Source: an uncultured Porticoccus sp.
GTDB lineage: Bacteria > Pseudomonadota > Gammaproteobacteria > Pseudomonadales > Porticoccaceae
DNA: 6,893 bases
Direction: 5' to 3'
Assembly: GCA_950063125.1 (NCBI GenBank)
Contig: CATLZI010000113.1
Location: 1-6,893, forward strand
Shown here in pieces: positions 1-5,974 of the stretch. The position numbers and the translations under genes are program-made. Below the pieces are notes generated by a model that was given only the letters and a program-made list of their open reading frames with translations, ran no database searches and was not told the origin of the DNA. Position 1 is the first letter of the stretch; the number at the start of each line of letters is the position of its first letter.

Positions 1-2
1 TA

Positions 3-44
3 TTGGCGTCCATCGGTGTGGCCGAGGTCTTTGTTTAAAAAGCA
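3..44 (+). other. In-frame upstream MoeA coding sequence ending in a TAA stop (36-38)
   Basis: In the moeA frame positions 3-35 read LASIGVAEVFV, then TAA at 36-38, then KALRVAIL. E. coli-type MoeA has LAS-G-AEV-V followed without a break by R-VRVA and the GDEL motif, so the same protein is readable on both sides of the stop. The frame is unchanged across it, which fits a single base substitution (for example TAT or TAC to TAA) and not an indel in the nearby A run. The MBL gene in this window ends with TAA, so TAA is not generally reassigned. The stop could be a true nonsense mutation or an error near a contig edge. Confidence 0.8.
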
Positions 45-737
45 TTGCGGGTAGCCATTCTGTCCAGCGGGGATGAATTGGTGGAGCCGGGTAACCCGTT
101 GCACAAAGGGCAGATTTATAATTCCAACCGTTCCACTCTGTTGGGGCTGTTACAGGGTTTGGGCCTGGAGATTCTGGATCTGGGTGTGATTCCGGATGAT
201 GTGGCGCAAACAGAAGCCGCTCTGATTCGGGCCGCAAGTGAAGCAGATGTGGTCATCAGCAGTGGCGGAGTCTCTGTGGGTGATGAGGACCACGTCAAGG
301 GCTGTGTCGAGAAGCTGGGCAGCCTGGACCTTTGGCGAATGGCAATTAAACCCGGCAAGCCGCTGGCGTTTGGCCAGGTGCAGGGCACACCCTTTATCGG
401 CCTGCCCGGCAATCCCGCCTCGGTATTTGTCACCTTCGCCATTGCTGCACGTCCCTATTTGTTGAAAAGCCAGGGGGCCAGCGATTACCTGCCCACGCCA
501 ATTCCCGTGATTGCCGGGTTCAGTCGACCGCATGCGGCGAAACGCCAGGAATACCTGCGTGCACGGTTGGTCCAGGACGCGCAGGGGAATGTGCGAGCTC
601 AACTGGCTGGCAGCCAGAGCAGCGGCGTGCTTTCCAGTGTTTCACAGGGCAATGGCTTTGTGGTGCACCGTCTTGGGGAAAGTATTGAAGCTGGCGATGC
701 TGCACCGTTTCTGTCATTTTCCGATCTGCTTTTCTAG
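45..737 (+). CDS. moeA: Molybdopterin molybdotransferase MoeA, C-terminal part (5' truncated, reading frame broken upstream)
   Basis: MoeA inserts molybdate into adenylylated molybdopterin, the last common step of molybdenum cofactor synthesis in the cytoplasm. What is visible is domain III (MogA-like fold) followed by the small beta-barrel domain IV. Family motifs are present: RVAILSSGDEL near the left edge, SGGVSVGDED (261-290), KPGKPLAFG, and GLPGNP (399-416). The listed left end is simply the first possible start codon (TTG) after an in-frame TAA at 36-38. It has no convincing ribosome binding site and begins inside a conserved segment, so it is probably not a natural start. A full MoeA has about 400 residues, so its N-terminal half (domains I and II) should lie left of the window. 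If the TAA is real the gene is probably a pseudogene; if it is a sequence error the gene is intact. Identity is very secure, functional state is not. Confidence 0.85.
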   Translation: MRVAILSSGDELVEPGNPLHKGQIYNSNRSTLLGLLQGLGLEILDLGVIPDDVAQTEAALIRAASEADVVISSGGVSVGDEDHVKGCVEKLGSLDLWRMAIKPGKPLAFGQVQGTPFIGLPGNPASVFVTFAIAARPYLLKSQGASDYLPTPIPVIAGFSRPHAAKRQEYLRARLVQDAQGNVRAQLAGSQSSGVLSSVSQGNGFVVHRLGESIEAGDAAPFLSFSDLLF

Positions 738-784
738 GGCCTGTTAACACTAATTGAATTCCGGGCTGACTTGATCTGAATTCT

Positions 785-812
785 TTGAGGCCGAGGAGAC
801 GGCTTCTATAAT
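785..812 (+). promoter_or_regulatory. Sigma70-type promoter of the MBL-fold gene
   Basis: A perfect TATAAT (-10) lies at 807-812, with TTGAGG at 785-790 as a 4-of-6 match to the -35 box and a 16-bp spacer. Transcription would start near 819, giving a leader of about 50 nt that contains a GC-rich hairpin (826-846) and the ribosome binding site (855-860). The box lies in the 131-bp gap after moeA, so the MBL gene is probably transcribed on its own. Assigned by eye only. Confidence 0.55.
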
Positions 813-825
813 TGAAAATAAAGTA

Positions 826-846
826 GTCCCGGCGAAGTGCCGGGGC
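826..846 (+). promoter_or_regulatory. GC-rich hairpin in the 5' leader of the MBL-fold gene
   Basis: GTCCCGGC (826-833) can pair with GCCGGGGC (839-846) around the 5-nt loop GAAGT, giving eight pairs including one G-U. No T run follows, so it is not a classical intrinsic terminator. It sits 8 nt before the AAGGAG ribosome binding site, which suggests a role in mRNA stability, processing or translation. It could also be a leftover terminator stem for moeA. Confidence 0.5.
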
Positions 847-854
847 AGAAATAT

Positions 855-860
855 AAGGAG
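855..860 (+). promoter_or_regulatory. Ribosome binding site of the MBL-fold gene
   Basis: AAGGAG lies 8 nt before the ATG at 869, a near-ideal Shine-Dalgarno sequence and the clearest one in the window. It fixes the start of the downstream gene. Confidence 0.8.
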
Positions 861-868
861 AGGGCTCT

Positions 869-2266
869 ATGGGTAATCGAGTGACTTTGGCGTTTCTGGG
901 TGCTGCCAATACGGTAACCGGTTCCCGCTATCTGATAGAGGTAGACGAGCGGCGGGTGTTGGTGGATTGCGGGCTGTTTCAGGGATACAAGCACTTGCGG
1001 GAACGCAACTGGAAACCCTTTCCGGTGGATCCCGGCACAATTGAAGCCGTGTTCCTTACCCATGCCCATCTGGATCACAGCGGCTATCTGCCGAGATTGG
1101 TCAAAGACGGTTTTAACGGGCCGATATACTGTACCCAGGCAACACGCGACCTTTGCAAGATTTTGTTGGCCGATTCTGCACATCTACAGGAGGAGGAGGC
1201 GGAATACCGCAATCGCCATCAGTACAGCAAGCATCAGCCAGCGCTGCCGCTCTATACCCGGCAGGATGCGGAAAAGGCGATGAAGCAATTTGAAGTGGTG
1301 GGGTTCAGTTCCGTGGCAGATGCACGTTCAGGCGAGTCGACTGCGACGGTCACCATGGGTGATATCGAGGCAAGTTTTTATGCCAATGGCCATATTCTCG
1401 GCTCCGCGTTTCTGGATGTGCATGCGGGCGGCCGACATATTCTTTTCAGCGGCGATATGGGCCGTAGCAATGACCTGGTAATGCGGGCTCCGGAACTGCC
1501 AGTCTACTGTGATTATCTGGTGGTTGAATCCACCTATGGCAATCGTCTCCACGATAATCGCGACGTCTGGGACGTGGTGTCTGAAATCATTAATGACACG
1601 GTGTCTGCGGGTGGCTCTGTGCTGATCCCGACCTTTGCCGTGGGGCGTGCCCAGGCGATGCTCTACCTGATTACCGAGCTGCGGCAGCAGGGGCGAATTC
1701 CCTATTTACCGGTCTTTCTGGACAGCCCCATGGCGATCAGTGCCACGGAGGTCATGCTTCGGCACCATCGCTATCACCGGCTGAACAAGGCTTCCTGCCA
1801 GCAGCTGTCACGGGATGTCACCTTTGCCCGAACGGTGGAGGATTCCATTGCCATCAACCGGGTGCATGTGCCGGCCATTATTCTCTCGGCCAGCGGTATG
1901 GCAACGGGCGGACGGGTATTGCATCACCTGCAGCGAATGCTCGGTGATCATCGCAATGCCGTAATGTTTGCCGGTTATCAGGCACCGGGTACCCGGGGGG
2001 CCCGCCTGGTGGGCGGCGAGAAAAAAATCAAGATCTTCAATCGCTACCATGAGGTGAAAGCGCGGGTGGAATGTCTGGATTTTCTCTCCGCCCATGCCGA
2101 CCGGCTGGAACTGCTGCACTGGTTGCAGCAAATGCCCGCCGCGCCAAAACGCTGTTTTGTCACCCATGGCGATGAAGAGGCAGCCGATCAGTTTCGGATC
2201 AGCATTGGCGAAGAGCTGGGCTGGGATGCCTGTGTGCCGGATATGGGCGACAAGGTGAAATTGTAA
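869..2266 (+). CDS. Beta-CASP metallo-beta-lactamase-fold hydrolase, probable RNA-processing nuclease
   Basis: The 465-residue protein is a cytoplasmic two-zinc hydrolase of the Ysh1/CPSF-73-like bacterial family that includes Thermus TTHA0252, a ribonuclease. Metal-binding motifs are complete: HAHLDH at residues 65-70, H175 in NGHILGSA, D196 in FSGDMGR. The beta-CASP insert, which makes these enzymes act on nucleic acids, is visible: FLDSPMA (D285, motif A), SASGMATGGR (340-349), SAHAD (H409, motif B) and THGDEE (H433, motif C). Length matches the family and no signal peptide or extra domain is seen. The start is fixed by AAGGAG 8 nt upstream. It has its own promoter and stops exactly one base before the end of the convergent osmC gene. 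The fold and metal chemistry are clear. RNA as substrate is inferred from the family, and I see no link to its molybdenum cofactor neighbours. Confidence 0.93.
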   Translation: MGNRVTLAFLGAANTVTGSRYLIEVDERRVLVDCGLFQGYKHLRERNWKPFPVDPGTIEAVFLTHAHLDHSGYLPRLVKDGFNGPIYCTQATRDLCKILLADSAHLQEEEAEYRNRHQYSKHQPALPLYTRQDAEKAMKQFEVVGFSSVADARSGESTATVTMGDIEASFYANGHILGSAFLDVHAGGRHILFSGDMGRSNDLVMRAPELPVYCDYLVVESTYGNRLHDNRDVWDVVSEIINDTVSAGGSVLIPTFAVGRAQAMLYLITELRQQGRIPYLPVFLDSPMAISATEVMLRHHRYHRLNKASCQQLSRDVTFARTVEDSIAINRVHVPAIILSASGMATGGRVLHHLQRMLGDHRNAVMFAGYQAPGTRGARLVGGEKKIKIFNRYHEVKARVECLDFLSAHADRLELLHWLQQMPAAPKRCFVTHGDEEAADQFRISIGEELGWDACVPDMGDKVKL

Positions 2267-2707
2267 TCAGGTCTGACTGACCCGCACGTCCACAGTGAAT
2301 TGCTTCTCGCTCGACAGGGAGTTGCTGACAAAGCAGTTTTGCTCTGCCTTGTGCAACAATTTTTCGGCTTTTTCCCGATCCTCCCCAGCTGCAATCGTCA
2401 ATTGCGCGAGGGTATTGATCCGGGTAAACAGGACTTTCTTTTCCACTTTATCCAGAACACCTTCACTGGTGCATTGGATTTCCAGCCAGTTCAGACCGGC
2501 TGCACGGGCGATGGACCTGAAGGTCAGTGCCAGGCAGTTGGCCACGGCACCCAGCAACATCTCTTCCGGAGTCCAGGTGTCGCCGGGCCCATCAAAATTC
2601 AATGGCGCAGCGACCTCCAGTGTGCAGTCATTTTCCAGTGTGGTGGCAAAGTTGCCCTGGGCTGTGCCGTAGGTCATTGCCTGGTACTGATGGGGTAGTG
2701 GTTGCAT
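2267..2707 (-). CDS. OsmC/Ohr-family thiol protein
   Basis: The 146-residue product belongs to the OsmC superfamily, small cytoplasmic dimers that reduce organic hydroperoxides through two cysteines. Both expected cysteines are present and correctly placed: C58 in VANCLALTF on the central helix and C125 in NCFVSNSL. The segment DTWTPEEMLLGAVANC is typical of the family. It is not obviously OsmC or Ohr proper and fits better with the broader general OsmC-family group of about 140 residues, so substrate is unknown. The ATG follows an AGAGG-type ribosome binding site about 6 nt away. It starts 14 bp after the end of moaE on the same strand, so it is almost certainly the last gene of the moaCDE operon. 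Its stop directly abuts that of the MBL gene, with no recognisable terminator between them. A role protecting or handling sulfur during cofactor synthesis is only a guess. Confidence 0.88.
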   Translation of the reverse strand: MQPLPHQYQAMTYGTAQGNFATTLENDCTLEVAAPLNFDGPGDTWTPEEMLLGAVANCLALTFRSIARAAGLNWLEIQCTSEGVLDKVEKKVLFTRINTLAQLTIAAGEDREKAEKLLHKAEQNCFVSNSLSSEKQFTVDVRVSQT

Positions 2708-2721
2708 AAACGGCCTCTGAT

Positions 2722-3183
2722 TCAGTTGTGCTGGTCCCAGCGCGCATTGCGCTGTTGATCAGTATTCTTTGCTTCAACCCATTGAGTGCTGCCATCCCGA
2801 TAGTATTCTTTCTTCCAGAACGGCGCGTGGGTTTTCAGGTGATCCATAATAAATTCACAGGCGTTGAAAGCCGCTTCGCGATGGATACTACTGACACCGA
2901 CGAAAACAATTTGATCACCGGGCAACAGGTCGCCGATACGGTGGACAATGCGGATATCGATCAATGGCCAGCGTTGTGCGGCCTGTTCGGCCGTCTGTTG
3001 CAGGGACGCTTCAGTCATGCCGGGATAATGCTCCAGGTGCATGAAGCCCAGCGGTTTATCGCCGGTGTCGCGCACCTGGCCGGTAAATATTGCGATACCG
3101 CCCACGTCGGTCCTATCGGCCTGTAACTGACGAATTTCCTGGCCTGTATCAAAGTCTGCGGCCTGTACCGCAATGGTTATCAT
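2722..3183 (-). CDS. moaE: Molybdopterin synthase catalytic (large) subunit MoaE
   Basis: MoaE with MoaD forms the heterotetrameric molybdopterin synthase, which converts cyclic pyranopterin monophosphate to molybdopterin by adding two sulfurs carried as MoaD thiocarboxylate. The 153-residue length is normal. Conserved blocks are present: GGIAIFTGQVR (28-38), LEHYPGM (50-56), RIGDLLPGDQIVFVGVSSIHR (82-102, substrate pocket) and HLKTHAPFWKKE (115-126). K117 and K124 correspond to the catalytic lysines of the E. coli enzyme (K119 and K126). Its ATG overlaps the moaD stop by 4 bp (ATGA), which indicates translational coupling and matched synthesis of the two subunits. osmC follows after 14 bp. 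Nothing is missing or truncated. Confidence 0.97.
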   Translation of the reverse strand: MITIAVQAADFDTGQEIRQLQADRTDVGGIAIFTGQVRDTGDKPLGFMHLEHYPGMTEASLQQTAEQAAQRWPLIDIRIVHRIGDLLPGDQIVFVGVSSIHREAAFNACEFIMDHLKTHAPFWKKEYYRDGSTQWVEAKNTDQQRNARWDQHN

Positions 3184-3428
3184 CCGCCGGTCACCGGGGG
3201 GAACAGCGCCACTTCGTCGCTGTCCTCCAGTAATGTGTCACGGGTGGCCATGGTCTGGTTGACGGCGCACAGCAATGAACCCGCACTGAGAGCTTGTTGC
3301 CATTCTGATCCGCGCTGTTTGAGGGCTTCCAATAATTCAGCAATATTATTTGTCCCGGGAGCCAGCGGCAGCTCAATCTCGCCTGTCCCTAATTGCTCCC
3401 GTAGATTGCCAAAAAAAAGAATTTTCAT
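3180..3428 (-). CDS. moaD: Molybdopterin synthase sulfur-carrier (small) subunit MoaD
   Basis: MoaD is a ubiquitin-fold sulfur carrier. Its C-terminal glycine is adenylylated by MoeB and then converted to a thiocarboxylate that supplies the dithiolene sulfurs to MoaE. The 82-residue protein begins [11 protein letters not shown], has the family segment [12 protein letters not shown], and ends in the required Gly-Gly (81-82). Length matches E. coli MoaD. The start codon overlaps the end of moaC by 4 bp and its stop overlaps the start of moaE by 4 bp, so moaC, moaD and moaE are translationally coupled. A purine-rich GGAAAG stretch within the moaC end may serve as its ribosome binding site. No moeB lies in the window, so its activating enzyme must be encoded elsewhere. 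Confidence 0.97.
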   Translation of the reverse strand: MKILFFGNLREQLGTGEIELPLAPGTNNIAELLEALKQRGSEWQQALSAGSLLCAVNQTMATRDTLLEDSDEVALFPPVTGG

Positions 3429-3904
3429 GGGTTCGCTTTCCAGTGGCCGGATTTGCCACCCGCCTTTTCCAGCAGGCGGGTGGATTCAATCACCATAGCG
3501 CGGTCCACCGCCTTGCACATGTCGTAGACGGTCAGCGCCGCCACCGAGGCGGCGGTGAGCGCCTCCATTTCCACCCCGGTTTTGCCGTCCAGGCCACAGC
3601 TGGCGGTGATGCGCAGTTGGTTGCTGTCCTGCAGTAGTTCGAATTCCACCTTGATGGAGGTGAGCATCAGCGGGTGGCAAAGGGGGATCAGATCGGCACA
3701 TTTCTTGGCGGCCTGAATGCCGGCGATACGCGCCACCGCCAGAACATCGCCCTTTTTGTGGCCTCCGCTGCCAATCAATGCCAGAGTTTCCGATTGCATC
3801 CGTACCAGTGTTTCAGCCGTGGCCTCACGGTGGGTAACGGCCTTGCCAGCCACATCCACCATGTGGGCATTGCCCTGGTCATCCAGGTGGGTCAGTTTGC
3901 GCAT
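3425..3904 (-). CDS. moaC: Cyclic pyranopterin monophosphate synthase MoaC
   Basis: MoaC acts after MoaA and cyclises 3',8-cyclo-GTP to cyclic pyranopterin monophosphate, the first stable intermediate of the cofactor. Counting from the ATG at 3904 the protein has 159 residues, and catalytic residues fall on the same numbers as in E. coli MoaC: K51, H77 (LIPLCHPLM), E112 and E114 (GVEMEA), D128 and K131 (YDMCKAV), K147. The N-terminus [18 protein letters not shown] also lines up with the E. coli start. The frame is open further to an ATG at 3952 (175 residues), but that ATG has no ribosome binding site and lies at the predicted transcription start. A TTG at 3913, with GGAG 7 nt before it, is a strong alternative and adds three residues. 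It is the first gene of the moaC-moaD-moaE-osmC operon and overlaps moaD by 4 bp. Confidence 0.94.
   Translation of the reverse strand: MRKLTHLDDQGNAHMVDVAGKAVTHREATAETLVRMQSETLALIGSGGHKKGDVLAVARIAGIQAAKKCADLIPLCHPLMLTSIKVEFELLQDSNQLRITASCGLDGKTGVEMEALTAASVAALTVYDMCKAVDRAMVIESTRLLEKAGGKSGHWKANP
3456..3483 (-). repeat. 9-bp perfect inverted repeat inside the 3' end of moaC
   Basis: CCACCCGCC and GGCGGGTGG are exact reverse complements, separated by a 10-nt loop, and would form a strong hairpin in the moaC mRNA about 27 nt before the moaD start codon. It encodes the TRLLEKAGG region around catalytic K147, so protein constraint explains part of the sequence. No T run follows, so it is not a terminator. 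It may affect moaD translation or RNA stability. Confidence 0.5.
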
Positions 3905-3939
3905 GTCGCTCAAGGGTACACTCCGCGATAATGATTCAG

Positions 3940-3964
3940 TGTGATCAATCATTTAATGTGATCA
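3940..3964. repeat. Two direct TGTGATCA repeats at the moaC promoter
   Basis: TGTGATCA occurs at 3940-3947 and again at 3957-3964, 17 bp start to start, each containing the palindrome TGATCA. The second copy overlaps the predicted -10 box of moaC and the first lies just downstream of the likely transcription start. The arrangement suggests an operator for a DNA-binding regulator. It does not fit the FNR inverted-repeat consensus, and although TGTGA is a CRP half-site the copies are direct and not inverted. Confidence 0.4.
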
Positions 3965-3989
3965 TAGTCTAGCGCAACTGGAGCGGAAA
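3961..3989 (-). promoter_or_regulatory. Candidate promoter of the moaCDE-osmC operon
   Basis: On the minus strand TATGAT (3966-3961) matches the -10 consensus at 5 of 6 positions. The best -35 with a 17-bp spacer is TTTCCG (3989-3984), a poor match, so an activator may be needed. Transcription would start near 3953, giving a leader of about 40 nt before the TTG (3913) or ATG (3904) start of moaC. I see no long Moco riboswitch leader of the kind found before E. coli moaA. Confidence 0.35.
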
Positions 3990-4004
3990 ACGCATTGCAT
4001 CAGA

Positions 4005-5294
4005 TCAAAGGGTTGTCTCTGAGGGCATTATCAGAATAGCCCGGAAATCATTGACATTGGTGCGGGTGGGACCGGTGATCAGCAGGTCTCCCATATCCCT
4101 GAACAGGGGATAACAGTTGTTGTTTTCCAGTTCCTTGCTGATATCCCAGCCCCTTTCCCGGGCGCGCTGCCAGGTTTCCGGGCTGAGGATGGCTCCGGCA
4201 TTATCACCGGTCCCATCGATGCCATCGGTATCCGCTGCCAGGGCGTAAATGCCGGACGCGCCCCGCAGTGTGTTCGCCAGCGCCAGCAGGTATTCGCCAT
4301 TGCGACCACCCTTGCCATTGCCTCGAACAGTGACGACCGTTTCACCGCCGGAAAGTATTACGCAGGGGGGTGAAACCGGGCCGTTTCCTTTTGCGATAGT
4401 CAGCGCCAGCGCCGCATGCTTACGGGCGACATCGCGGGATTCCCCGGTGATGTCATCCCCCAGCAGCAGGGTGTTGAACCCGGCCTGTTGTGCCTGTCTG
4501 GCGGCAGCTTCCAGTGATTGCCCGGCACTGGCAATGATCCGATAGTCGTGGTTGCTCAGTCTTGAATCGCCGGGCTTCGGGGTTTCCGAGTCGGGATTTT
4601 TCAGCCATGCGGCTATTGTTTCGGGTATCGGAATTCGGTATTTGTGCAATATCGACAGCGCCTCTGAGGAGGTGGATGGATCCGCTGTGGTGGGGCCGGA
4701 AGCGATGGTGGCTGAATCGTTTCCGGGTACGTCGGATACGGCCAGAGTCAGCAATCGGGCTGGCGTGCAGGCCAAGCCGAGGCGACCGCCCTTGATGGCG
4801 GAAAGGTGCTTGCGGACGCGGTTGATTTCATCGATTGTTGCACCGGATTTCAACAATGCCCGATTGATGCCCTGTTTATCGGCCAAACTGATTCCCGTGG
4901 CGGGCAGGGCCAGCAGGGATGATCCGCCTCCGGAGATCAGACAGATGACCAGGTCATCTGCGTCCAGATTCGCAACCAGTGCCAGTATCCGTTTGGCCGC
5001 CCGCTCACCCATGGCATCCGGTACCGGGTGACCGGCTTCGATCACCTCAATCCGTTGGAGTGGTTGGCTGTGACCGTAGGCCGTCACCACCAGCCCGCGC
5101 AACGGGCCGGACCAGTGTTGTTCAAGACAACTGGCCATCGAGCAGGCGGCCTTGCCCGCACCGATCACCAGCGCAGACTGGGCCCTGTTCTCCGGTAAAA
5201 AATCAGCCAATACCCGAGTCGGTTGAGCGGTTGCTACCGCAACATAAAACAGCTCGGTCAGCAGGGTGCGGGGATCCGGATCAACAATATTCAT
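4005..5294 (-). CDS. Glycerate 2-kinase, class II (GckA/TtuD family, MOFRL domain)
   Basis: This family phosphorylates D-glycerate to 2-phosphoglycerate with ATP, linking glyoxylate, tartrate or serine-type carbon to lower glycolysis. Older databases call members hydroxypyruvate reductase (TtuD), which is misleading. The 429-residue protein has the expected two parts: an N-terminal DUF4147 domain with GAGKAAC (45-51), ISGGGSSLL (120-128), RKHLSAIKGGRL (161-172) and SDVPGND (187-193), and a C-terminal MOFRL domain with SGGET (315-319), GKGGRNGE (327-334), DTDGIDG (355-361) and GPTRTNVND (408-416). All motifs are intact and length is normal. No clear ribosome binding site precedes the ATG. It lies on the same strand as moaC, with a gap of 91 to 100 bp and no terminator hairpin, so some read-through into the moa operon is possible. 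No glyoxylate or tartrate genes adjoin it. Confidence 0.93.
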   Translation of the reverse strand: MNIVDPDPRTLLTELFYVAVATAQPTRVLADFLPENRAQSALVIGAGKAACSMASCLEQHWSGPLRGLVVTAYGHSQPLQRIEVIEAGHPVPDAMGERAAKRILALVANLDADDLVICLISGGGSSLLALPATGISLADKQGINRALLKSGATIDEINRVRKHLSAIKGGRLGLACTPARLLTLAVSDVPGNDSATIASGPTTADPSTSSEALSILHKYRIPIPETIAAWLKNPDSETPKPGDSRLSNHDYRIIASAGQSLEAAARQAQQAGFNTLLLGDDITGESRDVARKHAALALTIAKGNGPVSPPCVILSGGETVVTVRGNGKGGRNGEYLLALANTLRGASGIYALAADTDGIDGTGDNAGAILSPETWQRARERGWDISKELENNNCYPLFRDMGDLLITGPTRTNVNDFRAILIMPSETTL

Positions 5295-5319
5295 ACTCGG
5301 GCCAGAGAGGGATGGATTG

Positions 5320-5349
5320 GATATACACTCATCATCCCACTGGTGTCTG
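5320..5349 (-). promoter_or_regulatory. Candidate promoter of the glycerate kinase gene
   Basis: In the 87-bp divergent gap the minus strand has CAGACA (5349-5344, 4 of 6 to TTGACA) and TATATC (5325-5320, 5 of 6 to TATAAT) with an 18-bp spacer. The leader would be about 20 nt. By eye only. Confidence 0.3.
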
Positions 5350-5362
5350 GCCTGTGAAAGTG

Positions 5363-5368
5363 GATAAT
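5363..5368 (+). promoter_or_regulatory. Candidate -10 box of the phosphoribosyltransferase gene
   Basis: GATAAT matches the -10 consensus at 5 of 6 positions, but no convincing -35 is seen at the right distance. A transcript starting near 5375 would leave only about 7 nt before the ATG at 5382, which favours the GTG start at 5400. Confidence 0.25.
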
Positions 5369-5381
5369 CAGGCGTTGTTTT

Positions 5382-5969
5382 ATGGCTCGGGGAAATAGTG
5401 TGTCAGCCAAACAGTACATCGCCGCCCAGCAACTGCTCGACGATTCCTTCAGGTTGGGCTTGCAGGTGCTGGAAAGTGGTTTTCGCCCGCACTTTATCAT
5501 TGGCGTCTGGCGGGGTGGGGCCCCGGTGGGGATCGCGGTTCAGGAGCTGTTGGCCTATTTCGGTGTGGAGACGGATCACATCGCCATCCGCACGTCTTTT
5601 TACACAGCGCCCGGCGAACGGGCCAAGGCGGTACGGGTGCATGGCCTGGGCTATGTGATTGACCATATCCGCAAAGCCGATTCACTGCTGATTGTGGATG
5701 ATGTTTACGATACCGGGCTGAGCCTGCAACAGATTGTGGCGGATATTCGGCAGGACTGCGGCGATAATCCGCCAGAAATTCGCCTGGCGACGCCCTATTT
5801 CAAACCGGCCAATAACCGCACTGACCGGGTGCCGGACTATTACCTGCACGAGACGGACCGATGGCTGGTATTCCCCCACGAACTGGCGGGGCTTTCAGCA
5901 CAGGAGTTGCTGAAATACAAACCCGGTATAGCGGCGTTGCGGGAAAAACTCTCGGCCCTAGGCAAATAG
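5382..5969 (+). CDS. Purine-type phosphoribosyltransferase (hypoxanthine PRT-like, type I fold)
   Basis: The protein (195 residues from this ATG) is a cytoplasmic type I phosphoribosyltransferase that transfers ribose phosphate from PRPP, most likely to a purine base in salvage. The PRPP-binding motif LLIVDDVYDTGLS (103-114, acidic pair D106-D107) is complete. WRGGAPVG (43-50) is the pyrophosphate loop and WLVFPHE (161-167) occupies the place of the base-binding W-x-x-x-P-W-E segment of xanthine/hypoxanthine enzymes, with His where Trp is usual. Substrate cannot be fixed from sequence. The true start may be GTG at 5400 (six codons later): GGGGA lies about 6 nt before it, and MSAKQYIAAQQLLDDSFRL resembles the usual N-terminus of relatives. 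The gene is divergent from glycerate kinase and ends 5 bp from the stop of the convergent HMG-CoA lyase gene. Confidence 0.88.
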   Translation: MARGNSVSAKQYIAAQQLLDDSFRLGLQVLESGFRPHFIIGVWRGGAPVGIAVQELLAYFGVETDHIAIRTSFYTAPGERAKAVRVHGLGYVIDHIRKADSLLIVDDVYDTGLSLQQIVADIRQDCGDNPPEIRLATPYFKPANNRTDRVPDYYLHETDRWLVFPHELAGLSAQELLKYKPGIAALREKLSALGK

Positions 5970-5974
5970 TCAGG

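Noticed and set aside
31..44. GTTTAAAAAGC near the moeA stop as a programmed frameshift site or homopolymer indel
   Set aside because: MoeA sequence is in the same frame on both sides of the stop, so no frame change is needed, and the slippery pattern is not in the zero frame.
116..602. Minus-strand open frames of 108 and 150 residues inside moeA
   Set aside because: They lie opposite strongly conserved MoeA coding sequence, overlap each other and show no recognisable family.
756..783. Two GAATTC words 22 bp apart in the moeA-MBL gap
   Set aside because: Short 6-bp palindromes without flanking similarity; expected by chance and not positioned as an operator.
826..846. Leader hairpin as an intrinsic terminator of moeA
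   Set aside because: No T run follows on the plus strand and it lies downstream of the promoter for the next gene, so a leader element is more likely.
2295..2698. Plus-strand open frames of 125 and 132 residues
   Set aside because: Antisense to the osmC-family gene with its two conserved cysteines; no ribosome binding site or known motif.
4552..5031. Plus-strand open frame of 159 residues
   Set aside because: It is wholly antisense to the glycerate kinase gene, which has all family motifs; the frame is a by-product of GC-rich codons.
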